Below, in pieces: positions 33,601 to 41,272 of a stretch of DNA of 64,000 bases. The notes under the pieces were generated by a model that saw only the letters and a program-made list of their open reading frames with translations, did not search any database and was not told the origin of the DNA. The DNA is from Undaria pinnatifida. Its lineage: Eukaryota > Sar > Phaeophyceae > Laminariales > Alariaceae. A program made the position numbers and the translations under genes. Positions within the stretch are counted from its first letter, which is position 1, and each line of letters starts with the position of its first letter. The DNA is taken from contig JABAKD010000006.1 in NCBI GenBank assembly GCA_012845835.1, positions 9,638,692 through 9,702,691 of the forward strand, in the 5' to 3' direction.

Positions 33601-35460
33601 AACGTAATATCGCATTGAAACAAAGGGGTTACTCGCGCGAGTGACCCCTAGCCACTAAAATAAAAGGCCCAAAAGGGGACCCCCCTACCGTAGCCTGGGT
33701 CTCACGTGGTTTATCCGGTAAAGAAACATTGGGTTGAAGAAACTACGGCTAAATCAAGGTACCCCAGGCGGGAAATAAACCACATCCTTGCTGTGTCACC
33801 GAACCCGACGTACCGCAGTCCTCGTTGTTGTTGCCGAGGTCGCAGTATCCGTCCGAGATATATCCCGTAAAGCAAGAAAATGTGCTTGTATAATCTGAGG
33901 TCGGAAGGTAGTCCCCTTCCAAAGACGACGTAAGGTCGTCGTTACCATCGACGCAGGAGGCGTTGGGGTCGACACAGGCAAAGTCGCTGGTTTCTCCACA
34001 AAGGCTGTCTTCTGTGCTGACGCAGGTGCATTCGCAGCAGTCGCCGCCGTCGTACCCTGCAATTGACGAACAAATGGAAAACGTATTGATTCCTCACACA
34101 AATGGGTTAAAGATATGCAGTAAAACCACAACAATGTTGCTCTGCGTAGATAGGAATATCCGCCCACCATCACGCTGATCTGTCTCTGAAATGACGCCTT
34201 CCTGAATGGCCGCTTATTAAGGCTATATTATCGAGACCGACAGCTTAGAGTGAATATTGAGTTTTCGTAAGCGTCAAAAGAACAACCGTTATGATACGCA
34301 AGTGCAATACCACCCCTCCATCAGGTTCATCGGCAGCAATAGACCAGGCTCGAAGGGTGAACTCTAACTATTTTGAGCTAGGTGGGTTCCGTCGATGCCT
34401 GTTAATACGACCCGTGCGACGAAACCACAAGTCACCCGCGCTACCCAGAATGTTCCACGATCAACGTTCCTCGTTTATGGCACAAAGGGGCTCCTACGGT
34501 GCGTAGCCCGAGAAAAACACTGATCCCGTCGTTTAGAATTGCATGTTTACGGCTGCGGTAGAGATGGCACTCCTCTGGTCACTTCAAGACGTGAAGCATT
34601 CGCGAGGATGACTTTGCGCTTTACAGACATTCTGATTTAGGCGGTATGTTTATGGCGGCATCAGGAAATCATTCCATTTTGCATTCTCAAATCATGAAAT
34701 TTGATCACCACGAAAGCTCAAGACCTAGAAGAAACAGGAGAGTCCCTCCCGGGAGATATCGGGAGCCACGGAACAATAAATGACCCCGAACTGCTATATC
34801 CGCGGTCTAACGTGTGATATACATTAACGGTACTCTTCGACGTCCCTCATCTACCTGGGGGCCTAAAACATCCCATGACGGCATTCCCCAAACGCGACAC
34901 CCGCACGTGTGTAAGGAAAAAGTGGCCGGATATCATGAAGTGGGGCGCAACGGAGAAGTGGCCTGAAATTCGACGTACACGTAGACAACTGGGGACATTA
35001 TGTTCGACGCGATCAACCCGCAATGAGGATGGTGCTGCTCACATTGAACGGTGTTCTCAGTAAGTAAATTTGGTATTTGAGAGTACAACATGTTTATCCC
35101 CCCGGGGCACCTACCACATGCCTCGATGTTCTGGGAAATATCACAGTTTCCATCCGCGATCAAATCGGCAATGCAAGACGCCGTCGAATCGCTGCTCGTT
35201 GAACCTGATCCCGTCGAGTCGCTGCTTGTTGTATTGACCGCCGTGGAATCGCTGCTGGTGGAAGTTCCCCCCGTGGAATCAATGCTCGTAGCATCGGACC
35301 CAGCCGTATCACTGCTCGTGCTATTGAACACTGTGGAGTTGCTGCTAGGGATACTCAACACCGTCAAGTCACTGCTCGAGCCATAGACCCTCCCCCAACA
35401 AAGCACCAGCGCGCAGCTCAGAGAAAATAAGCCCACGGAGTTGGTGATTGGCACTTTCAT
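18560..35460 (-). CDS. Secreted multi-LNR protein with C-terminal beta-sandwich domain
   Basis: The best supported gene in the window. Exons on the minus strand: 35460-35115, 34056-33814, 33279-33034, 31395-31174, 30856-30623, 30191-29982, 29602-29372, 29012-28767, 28400-28173, 27760-27527, 27098-26877, 26483-26148, 20592-20195, 18977-18831 and, tentatively, 18601-18560, giving 1,194 residues. The start at 35460 was chosen because it opens a clean signal peptide (MKVPITNSVGLFSLSCALVL). The product has a Ser/Thr stalk, twelve Notch/Lin-12-like Cys modules (CD..NN.E.CG YDGGDCC) each followed by a Cys-rich linker, then a galactose-binding-like domain. LNR modules bind calcium in animal proteins; here a wall or surface glycan-binding or matrix role is inference. 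There are no EGF, ankyrin or membrane segments, so it is not a Notch receptor. Extra exons inside the 5.6 kb intron, or a different 3' end, remain possible. Confidence 0.85.
18831..18977 (-). CDS. LNR gene exon 14: second half of beta-sandwich
   Basis: 49 codons, phase 0 at both ends. Acceptor CCTCCAG|GC, donor GAG|GTACGT. The translation runs from AAINSEVIGNFDSYTGST to FTFTTVGLTENEWISFVE and directly continues the exon 13 domain; the closing EWIS(F/L).E motif is typical of the end of this sandwich fold as I remember it. An alternative acceptor six bases downstream (GGCAG|CG) would break the frame. Confidence 0.75.
19100..19540 (+). other. Open frame inside LNR gene intron 13, opposite strand
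   Basis: 146 codons from ATG, within the 1.2 kb intron between exons 13 and 14. The C-terminal 95 residues have even composition with TKYTFGKSTVYHVIFLRNCF and a basic end. It could be a nested gene, an exon or chance. No family is recognised. Confidence 0.2.
20195..20592 (-). CDS. LNR gene exon 13: last module half, linker, start of beta-sandwich
   Basis: 398 bases, phase 1 in and phase 0 out. Acceptor CTGTCAG|GT, donor CTGCAG|GTGGGT. It opens YDGGDCCECDCVSTEEYTCG like the other repeat exons, so the 5.6 kb intron before it is bridged by matching phase and matching half modules. After a Gly/Ala-rich linker it enters a domain with ESRWGC, ACEIEFTFEDQQDI, VQVAFYKGEERSRTLQ. These motifs fit the first half of a galactose-binding-like (F5/8 C-like) sandwich. 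Confidence 0.85.
20915..20965 (+). repeat. R1 tail relic in LNR intron 12
   Basis: GATGGGTTTCGACACAATCC, TCGATCTCACAGCTGGAGTG and TATACGTATTGTTATAA match the last 50 bases of R1. Nothing else of the element is left. Confidence 0.75.
22613..23000 (+). mobile_element. SINE2, copy 1 (tRNA-derived)
   Basis: The head CCGGTCGCCCCGGTGGC is followed by a tRNA-like part with CTTCGATTCCCACCGAGACG in the B-box position. The body shares with 59879-60245 GAAGAAAATCCTG/GAAGAAAATGCTG, GGCACGT(A/G)CCG, AGTGGGGAGGG, GACCCCGGAT and GCGCGAGAG. It lies in the large intron of the LNR gene, antisense to it. Confidence 0.75.
23840..24370 (-). other. Coding-like segments in LNR intron 12
   Basis: The minus strand from 24370 reads ELTVTSVTVDANGHRNLSSG and continues to EIQQFLG; a second frame from about 24164 reads GVSSAAPLSTRIAINPTNVS and on to NSFMVCG, ending at G|GTAGCC. 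A TTAG acceptor near 24165 could link them through a short intron. If these were exons of the LNR gene they would have to enter and leave in phase 1. Phases could not be proved and a plus frame overlaps (24254-24562). Confidence 0.25.
26148..26483 (-). CDS. LNR gene exon 12, long acidic variant
   Basis: 112 codons, about 35 more than its neighbours, phase 1 at both ends. Acceptor CATCAG|GT, donor G|GTGAGT. After YDGGDCCECSCVSTEDYICG and FDCLDPSSLSCLDDD it carries an acidic insert with a near-duplicate, DDIIFLSSDD and DDVIFLPSDD. Its closing half module reads CSPDNNNEEC, where Ser replaces the Asp of the usual CD calcium-site pair. Confidence 0.88.
26877..27098 (-). CDS. LNR gene exon 11
   Basis: 74 codons, phase 1 at both ends. 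Acceptor AACCAG|GT, donor G|GTGAGT. Encodes FDGGDCCECTCVSGTVFDCG, with Phe in place of Tyr at the first position, YACLDPSAPCVDDDD and CIPGYVSDGDCDESNNNEVC. Confidence 0.9.
27527..27760 (-). CDS. LNR gene exon 10
   Basis: 78 codons, phase 1 at both ends. Acceptor CGTCAG|GT, donor G|GTACGT. Encodes YDGGDCCACTCESTVDYTCG (Ala replaces Glu after CC), YACIDPSADCVDDDD and CNNGWLSDGLCDSINNKEDC. Confidence 0.9.
28173..28400 (-). CDS. LNR gene exon 9
   Basis: 76 codons, phase 1 at both ends. Acceptor CATCAG|GT, donor G|GTGCGT. Encodes YDGGDCCECTCESGKLFTCG, YGCIDPRASCVDDDD and CETEYISDGDCDPINNKADC. Confidence 0.9.
28767..29012 (-). CDS. LNR gene exon 8
   Basis: 82 codons, phase 1 at both ends. Acceptor CTTCAG|AT, donor G|GTACGT. 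Encodes YDGGDCCECTCIDTDSFTCG, FTCLDPRAPCVDDDD and CATGWFSDGLCDPVNNNEAC. The linker shares GDESHGG with exon 7, and exon 5 has GDDSHGG, so these three exons are the closest group. Confidence 0.9.
29372..29602 (-). CDS. LNR gene exon 7
   Basis: 77 codons, phase 1 at both ends. Acceptor TGTCAG|AT, donor G|GTGGGT. Encodes YDEGDCCECTCVSTDSFTCG (as exon 5), YACIDPSAACVDDDD and CIPAFKSDGDCDQTNNIEDC. With the AT start, the residue before Tyr is Asp. Confidence 0.9.
29982..30191 (-). CDS. LNR gene exon 6
   Basis: The shortest repeat exon, 70 codons, phase 1 at both ends; it has no internal Met in frame. Acceptor TACCAG|GT, donor G|GTGGGT. Encodes YDGGDCCECTCTSTTIFTCG, FNCIDPDAPCVDDD and CNSEYFADGDCDPSNNNENC. 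Confidence 0.9.
30623..30856 (-). CDS. LNR gene exon 5
   Basis: 78 codons, phase 1 at both ends. Acceptor ATACAG|AT, donor G|GTACGT. Starts YDEGDCCECTCVSTDSFTCG, with Glu in place of the first Gly of YDGGD, then YECQDPSAPCLDDD and CATGWFSDGLCDDINNKDEC. Confidence 0.9.
31174..31395 (-). CDS. LNR gene exon 4
   Basis: 74 codons, phase 1 at both ends. Acceptor TTTCAG|GT. The end differs from all others: the last base is A, not G, before the donor (TGC A|GTAAGT). The residue after the module's Cys therefore becomes Asn instead of Gly or Asp when joined to exon 5. Body: YDGGDCCECTCKSTTAYTCG, FACVDPSASCVDDDD, CVVAYYADGDCDPSNNSEEC. Confidence 0.87.
31699..32121 (+). other. Open frame inside LNR intron 3, opposite strand
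   Basis: 140 codons from ATG with protein-like composition in the second half (WSATVVKKTSEFRKHQTELK, then a His/Gly/Lys-rich part) and few competing frames. It sits wholly between exons 3 and 4. It may be a nested gene or an old insertion; no domain is recognised. Confidence 0.25.
32645..33005. other. Overlapping open frames on both strands in LNR intron 3
   Basis: Two frames of 107 codons each, plus 32682-33005 and minus 32968-32645, cover the same DNA. The plus reading has alternating hydrophobic residues (TLRNINIIFGD). Both cannot be coding; intron position and phase give no support for the minus one as an exon. Confidence 0.15.
33034..33279 (-). CDS. LNR gene exon 3
   Basis: 82 codons, phase 1 at both ends. 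Acceptor GGCAG|GT, donor G|GTGGGT. Begins YDGGDCCECTCISTEWFTCG, contains YACLDPNASCVNDDD, and ends CATGWFSDGFCDYGNNNEEC. The closest relatives are exons 5 and 8, which share CATGWFSDG. Confidence 0.9.
33439..33695. mobile_element. MITE1, copy 1, in LNR intron 2
   Basis: A 257 bp stretch bounded by inverted ends GGCTACGGTAGGGGGG and CCCCCCTACCGTAGCC. Inside are two short palindromes, GAGCCACTCGCACGAGTGGC and TTACTCGCGCGAGTGACC. There is no open frame. The ends and the internal GAGTGAC palindrome are shared with 50602-50933. A target-site duplication could not be identified with certainty. Confidence 0.8.
33814..34056 (-). CDS. LNR gene exon 2
   Basis: 81 codons, phase 1 at both ends. Acceptor TTGCAG|GG, donor G|GTACGT. 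It encodes YDGGDCCECTCVSTEDSLCG, a linker with FACVDPNASCVD, an acidic and Ser/Thr-rich spacer, and the half module CFTGYISDGYCDLGNNNEDC. The linker lacks the TCG spacing of most other units (SLCGETSDFAC). Confidence 0.88.
35115..35460 (-). CDS. LNR gene exon 1: signal peptide, Ser/Thr stalk, half LNR module
   Basis: The ATG at 35460-35458 opens a basic n-region, a hydrophobic core (VGLFSLSCALVLCW) and a likely cleavage after VYG. Six 10-residue units of SSDST type follow, with NST and NTT glycosylation sequons. The exon ends with CIADLIADGNCDISQNIEAC plus one base, the first half of module 1, at donor G|GTAGGT. An in-frame ATG 17 codons upstream would put 17 charged residues before the signal peptide and is disfavoured. 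Confidence 0.85.
35186..35400 (-). repeat. In-frame 30 bp minisatellite in exon 1
   Basis: Reading the minus strand, units of 30 bases encode VFNSTSSDTA, GSDATSIDST, GGTSTSSDST, AVNTTSSDST and GSGSTSSDST, preceded by a weaker unit ending SSNST. The period is a multiple of three, so unit gain or loss would lengthen or shorten the stalk without a frameshift. The units would be suited to O-glycosylation. Confidence 0.85.
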
Positions 35461-35964
35461 TGGCCAGCGCCAGGTCGATCGTGTGCAGCTGTGGGCTCCT
35501 CGACTCCTCAACTATCGTTGTCCCTGCATGGTTTGCGGTTACATAGTTCAAAGGCGTGTTGGACGAGTATTTTTAAAAAATCATCTCATCAGGTGCTCCG
35601 TAACAAGCACAACACCGCAAGCGCGGGACGTTCATTGCGCGGCAGGAAACTTCGTGATCGTTAGGTACCCCCCGACGTAATATCTTCTCGCGAGTTTACA
35701 GCATCTGTCTCACCTGCAGCCAGAACAGGAATGAAACGAATCTTGTGGACCAAAATGATATTATTTTCGATTTGTTTACTGTTTGCTAGCTTTGTGAGGA
35801 TTGAGCGTCATATTGGTGACACCGTGACTATCACGTTGGTCCAACATCATCGGCCTCAGCTTGGTTTTGTTCGTCGGTTGACCGAGGCGGACACTCACTT
35901 TTTCATTTTATATGCGGCGAAGGAAATGCCATCATAAACACACCCTCACCTCGCGTCATGCGAT
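35461..35964. promoter_or_regulatory. Upstream region of the LNR gene
   Basis: Between the LNR start codon and the next R1 element. On the minus strand a TATA-like TTTTTAAAAATACTC lies about 110 bases before the ATG (35569-35583). No other promoter motif is recognisable by eye, so this is only a suggestion. Confidence 0.2.
35731..35937 (+). CDS. Small open frame with N-terminal hydrophobic segment
   Basis: 68 codons, divergent from the LNR gene and starting 271 bases from its ATG. The N-terminus (MKRILWTKMILFSICLLFAS) reads like a signal peptide or anchor; the rest is short and polar with several His residues. It could be the first exon or the whole of a small secreted protein, or chance. 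No homologue is recognised. Confidence 0.25.
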   Translation: MKRILWTKMILFSICLLFASFVRIERHIGDTVTITLVQHHRPQLGFVRRLTEADTHFFILYAAKEMPS

Positions 35965-36890
35965 ATATATATATATCGAAATCCGCCACATTAATAAACA
36001 CTTCACGCACAGGATATCACCTCATTATCTTTCGAGAGCCATCCATGCCGCTGTGTGACCCCCCCCCCCGGCTCGAACGCCCCCTTCTTCCCCATCACCC
36101 GCACCATCGCCTAGACCTAGCACCACACGTATAACAAACCCCTCACCTAAAACCCTTCCTCCCCCCCCGCCCCCCCCCCGCCCCCACACCCCCCACCTCC
36201 CCCCCAAACCATCCCAACCCCACCCCCTCGAACACTCCACCCTCTCTTTACTCACTGATTGTACGACTTACCCCAGGATATACATGATAAACTGATGTAT
36301 TATTTAAAACCGTCACATTTATCCCCTCAAAATAATGTATAGTTTCCAGGCACATATTGAGCTGCCCCCCCCGCCCCGCCCCTCCCCCCCCCCCCCCCGC
36401 CCCAACCCCCTCCCCCGCCCCAAATAATATACTGGTGCCAAAACCGTCATATTTATCCCCTCGAAAGGATTTACAGCTTACATGCACAAATTGCCCCCTC
36501 CCCCCCCCCCCCCCCCCCCCCCCTCCAAACCCGCTCGCTTTTGATCAAAACCAGGCCCCCACGTCCTTCAAAACTCCGCCCCACCCCCCTCACCGGTTAT
36601 TCGACTTACAAGATTCACTTGATAAAAGGATACATTTCCCTTCACAGCTGTCAGATTTTGTCCCCCTCAGAAACGGGTTTTATATTTTCCGCGCACAGAC
36701 TGACTAAAATCATCCTGTTGACCTTGATAGCTACACTGTAGTTGTAAGGGGAGTCGCCGACCTATATCCTTAATGAGGACACACAACTCGTAATGCGCGC
36801 GATCGGAGTACCACACACAGCTTGCAAAGATGAGTTTCGACGAAATCTTCGATCTCACAGCTGGAGTGTATTTTCATTTTTTAAAATATA
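35965..36890 (+). repeat. R1 element, long copy
   Basis: Modules run from CCGCCACATTAATAAACACT, through two poly-C modules (24 C at 36500-36523) with GTCA(C/T)ATTTATCCCCTC, to the conserved unit 36590-36880 ending in the CAGCTGGAGTGTATTTTCAT tail and a (TA)n run. The conserved unit keeps an open frame ending DFVPLRNGFYIFRAQTD, as in other copies. Confidence 0.85.
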
Positions 36891-36920
36891 TATATATATA
36901 TTATATAAATTTTCGGGACT

Positions 36921-37163
36921 GATCTTACGATACACCCCCCCCAATACCAGTTGTATTATTTGACGAAAATTTCATGGCTGCCCGACACGAGGAAAGGTGC
37001 TATGATGAATGCAATACCCACACATTTTAATTTTTGCAAATAACGGTCGGACAAAGACGTCGGGGGGGCAAGGGACACCGTCTTTCCGGAGATACGGCCG
37101 GGAGCTGGTTTCAAAACCGGTGATCTCGCTAAAGCAAAATTGGGCGGGCTACCGTAGAAAGAT
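36921..37163. mobile_element. MITE2, copy 1
   Basis: About 240 bp with inverted ends TCTTACGATACACCCCCCC and GGGCGGGCTACCGTAGAA. The interior matches 57023-57258 in reverse: GGCTGCCCGACACGAGGAAA, TTTCCGGAGATACGGCC(G/A), GGTTTCAAAACCGG(T/C). No protein is encoded. Confidence 0.75.
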
Positions 37164-37794
37164 TCTCGGTTCTTTGTACTTGCTCGTGATGGGATCGCTT
37201 TCTCTCATAGGTTGAGACTACGGAGTTGGAACATCTCTATGACAGGATAGGGTACTTTTGCGGGGGCACCAAAGCACGGTGACATGTTCTTGGGGACAAG
37301 AAATGTATTCTGACGTGATCAACAAACACGACTCCTTATGAGAAGTCTGTACAACATCAATCTGCCATGTTTTCAAATTGATGGCCTCCTTTGCTCACTT
37401 TTCGTGCTAGGCATCGCACTTTTGCATCCCCTTCTGCCTCTGTATTGATGTTCTCTAGACCGATCCAACCATACCCGTGGAGCTTTAAGTCGGAAACATC
37501 TTGACGGCTGAAACCTGGTCGGTACCATCCATTTTTTCCATCTGAGTTACATTTGCCAGGTAGGCGACTGGCGTATTCTAGTCATGCAGACCTAGGTGAT
37601 GAGAGCGAAGCGAACTACATCTCACCCCCTTCTGGCCGCGGGGCCGCTGCAAACGAAAGACAAACATCAATGCCGATGAAACATCCCTCTTTACGGGTGC
37701 AGAATCCAAATAAGTCGGGTAGTCGGCACCTGCGGTAAGCAAGCAACTAGTTGTGTCACGCTAAAAAACTAGTTCGCGGCTTAAAACGTGACGA
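37164..37794. other. No supported gene
   Basis: Two 61-codon frames only (37553-37738 and 37751-37936 plus, the latter running into SINE2). Nothing recognisable. Confidence 0.5.
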
Positions 37795-38079
37795 AAAAAA
37801 CAACGATACATACCCGGGATCAGATCCAGGGCCATTGAACGGGTTTTTACCCCCCATCCCCTCTGCGGTACGCGCCTTACCTTCTGCCGCGAAATCACTC
37901 CATCACTTTGTACCCGCGACACCTCCCAATGAATAATGCTTATCCATGCTGCCGAGCGCTCTGGAAAGTTGCTGTCTCTACGCGAAGCGAAAAATAATCT
38001 TCGTACCGAGAAATGAATCAGCGATTCGAACCATAGTGATTTTGAGGTTATCCACCAGACTACCGCGGCGATCGGCCAA
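37795..38079 (-). mobile_element. SINE2, copy 3, reverse orientation
   Basis: On the minus strand the head GGCCGATCGCCGCGGTAGTC is followed by an A-box-like TAGTCTGGTGGATAACC and an almost perfect B box, GGTTCGAATCG. The body shares TACGCGCC/CACGTGCC, GGGGATGGGGGG and CCTGGATCTG with the copy at 59879. The best preserved tRNA-like head of the family in this window. Confidence 0.65.
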
Positions 38080-39689
38080 TTACAACACGTGTTGAGCCAG
38101 AAAAAGATAGGGGTGAAAAAAAAAAAAAAATCATATGAAGCTGGTATTTCTACCTATCTACATCCAACAAAAACCTAGCGCCCGTGCCGATGCCTCCTCG
38201 AGAGATGACCTCTGCACATAGTCAGCAACTACGAGGCAGATATCTACTTTGACAATATCATATACCGAGGTGATATTGCCATGCAGTGAACCACAATGTA
38301 CACGTGGGCAAAAAACCATGCACGACAGAACACTCGACTAATTTGCAACAAAAAGGAAAGCACAAACACTTGAAACCGATATCGAGAATGATAATATAGA
38401 CTACAGTACTTTCATTTTATATAATATATATAGCCGAATAGGAAGCACATGCAAACGAAAAATCGTAACGCTAAGAAAACAGGACCGACCGAAGAAAAAA
38501 TGGGAAGAAAAATGTCAAGAAATCCAGCCAGCAACCACCAAGAAAGGTGGTGATGAAGACAACAAAACAACGTTGGGGGCAGGTAGGTACCGTTAGTACT
38601 ACTAGTGGAAAATTACGACGACACACACAGCGCGGCAGAGTAAATAAGAAGAGTAGGCGGAATAACGACGTTTCGGGTGTCTATCTCAACTGCACGTAGT
38701 CCCCAGAGTTCAGTTCCGGTCGACGCACCCACGCATCCGCACACGACAGCCGCTTGTAATGCAGGAGCAGTAGCGTACACCGCCCGGCGGGACAGCCCGC
38801 CTTGCTACCACGGCAACTAAAGGATGCTCCAGCTAGCGGTTGATGTTTTTTTTTTTTTGTGAAGTAGACACAGGACGTGTGTAAACTTGCGTGGAAGTCC
38901 GGTGAGGTTAACCTATTATTTCCCCCTTCCACCAGAGGGCAAAAACGTGAAAGTTAAACGCGTAGAGCGGAGTCCGGACTGGTTGTTTGTGTGTTCTTTA
39001 TACAGTTGATATATTTAGCCGTGTCCATGTAACCCAGCTATTCAGTCCTTGCGGATGGCTCCTAGAGACACGAGCTCTCTGGGCACAATGTAAGAAACAG
39101 CAAAAAAATCGATACACATTTCAAATACCGCAACGAACGGGTGATTTGGTCAAGCATTGTCCACCGCATTGGCATGCAGGTAGAATACTTTGGCCCCGCA
39201 CACATCCGCGACACCGCTCCCATAACCCCCCCATCCCCTCCCCCCCCTCCCTCTTCCGTCGCCACAATAAATTTCTAAATCCAACATTTTTGATAACTTA
39301 ATTTACACTTACTAATAGCACCACGCGCACAGTAAGCTCCTACTCGTTTATGCGACGTTTGATATTTTGACATATGCCCCCCTCCCCCGCACATGATATA
39401 AAACAATCCACCCACTGATCATACGACTATGTACAACTAAAAGCCTAAATTGTTGTGGTTGGACAGTGCCGATGATAGTTAATCTTTCCTCTTACAAACC
39501 GGATATATAATTGGATTCAGTGCGCAGATTGATATAAATCACCCGGTTGATTTGTCATCATCATGTTGACCCTGCTAGAAGCTAGTTCCAATGGCAGTGG
39601 CCGACCTCTATATTTTCAAAGGAACAAACCCAGTAGCGCGCACGAACCGGAGTACACACTGCTTGCACAGATGCACAATTTTTCGACTT
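38080..39689. other. No supported gene
   Basis: Holds an A run at 38117-38131, a T run near 38847-38859, C-rich tracts near 39226-39262, and only short or overlapping frames. From 39430-39680 a very diverged R1-like unit may be present (CACCCGGTTGA, TGTTGACCCTGCTAG, TATTTTCAAAGG). Confidence 0.4.
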
Positions 39690-40545
39690 TTTGACGGAGG
39701 TCCGCGACGATGACCGCGGAACTTCCGTAGACTTCGGGAGGTATTTCCCCCGGCTATCATGGAATTTTTAGCGGGATTCCACGGCAAGTGCCACAGCTTA
39801 TATATTTTCCACGACAAGTTCAACGGTATTAGCCACCGCACATGCCGCGGTTATATTGGCAAACTCTGTCGTACCAACCATGCCTGCGTGTTCTTTTCCA
39901 TGGCAGGTTTCGCGGACGTGCTACCGCACGAATTTTCACGGCCATCCGCGGCCGTCCACGACCATTTCTACGGCAATCCTCTGTAGATGATGCACATTAT
40001 ATTTGTATTTTTCAATCACTTTTCCCTCAACGATGTCATTAGAGGGCGCTTCCAGAGGAATTTGGTATGGATGAGGGCTATGCTTACGGTATGGATAAGT
40101 TCCATGGTCTTGAAAAAATCATTAGTGTAAGACGCCCGGTGTCCACGCGCGTGGCCGTGGGTCTACCCGTTGGTGTTTTCGTGGACCCTTCCGTGAATGA
40201 CCGCGGACATTTCCGTGGACAAGTCCGTGAGTGTTTCCGTACCCGTGTCCGTGAGTGTGTTTGTCGGTCTTGTCGCGGAAGCTTCCATTGACGTTTCCGT
40301 GGGAGACCGCGGCTTTGCCGTGATTGCTTCCGTGGAGATGGCTGTGCAGATAGCCCTGGACCCTGCCGTGGCCATTTCGTCGAAAAAAGAATGCCTAGTG
40401 CCGTGTGAATATTACTGCCGTGTAATTCCGTGGATGCCCGTGGAATGTCCATGGAACTCGTGAAAGGTACGCGGTGGCCCGTGAAGTGTCCGCGGTTTTC
40501 CTTGGGACTCTGTAGACATGGCCGTGGAAGGCCGTGGAGAAGCTA
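39690..40545. repeat. Degenerate minisatellite with CCGTGG/CCGCGG cores
   Basis: Words such as TTCCGTGGAC, GACCGCGGA, CCACGGCAA and GTCCGTGAGTG recur roughly every 12 or 18 bases for about 850 bases. Left of about 39970 the cores are mostly in the CCACGG sense and right of 40130 mostly in the CCGTGG sense, so the tract may be a large imperfect inverted arrangement. Overlapping frames on both strands, up to 122 codons, follow from the repeat period. Confidence 0.6.
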
Positions 40546-41272
40546 CGCGAAAACGACAAATATTGTGCATGCATTATTCAAAATTTAACTTCGACAAAAC
40601 CTCCGATCTAGAACATGTTGTTTATTGTCATTTATTCTTTACTTTGACTTATAAATGTCATATACCATTCATTGCGCGTATCGTAGTTTTCGAAGACGAT
40701 GATAGAATGAAATTTCGATGTCAAAAAACTAAATGAAATATATATGTTTTTCATATGGTCCTTCAGTTTTTCGAAGGTGCAAAACAATGAATCTCTACTA
40801 TAGTATATGACATACGCTATATAGAACGTTAATATATAAGGTCTGTCGTCAGCGTGCAGGCAGGGCATGCTTCATTACACAAGGAAAATAGCCAACGCAA
40901 TACACCGAATATCACAACTTTCACGCAAGCAAGCAATGTCCCTAGGTTCGTTGATTTACCCTGTGTGTAATCACTTGTTGAATGGCATCGTAGCTGCTTC
41001 TCTTACGACCACCATCATCGAGTGTCATGTGGAATACGCTATACACATTTATGTTTTTTAAACTACAGAGTGGCCGAGCACTATTGTATCCCGTTATATT
41101 CTATGCTTTTATTAGGTCTTGGTACCTTGGTACTTGGCGGGCTGTTGTGACTGTGTGGTAAAATTCCCCGTGTTGCCCTGTTGCCCTTTTTGTTCTCCAC
41201 AGTTTTCCCCTATAATATCTTGTTCTTCAAAAAATTTTCATAATTCCTTTTGTCTGCTTAGTTCCACGTTTT
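40546..41272. other. No supported gene
   Basis: AT-rich stretch with short frames on both strands (72 and 78 codons overlapping at 40518-40868). No repeat match noticed. Confidence 0.5.

Noticed and set aside
18560-35460. Notch receptor orthologue
   Set aside because: The LNR core is present, but there are no EGF repeats, no transmembrane segment and no ankyrin repeats, and the Cys pattern differs.
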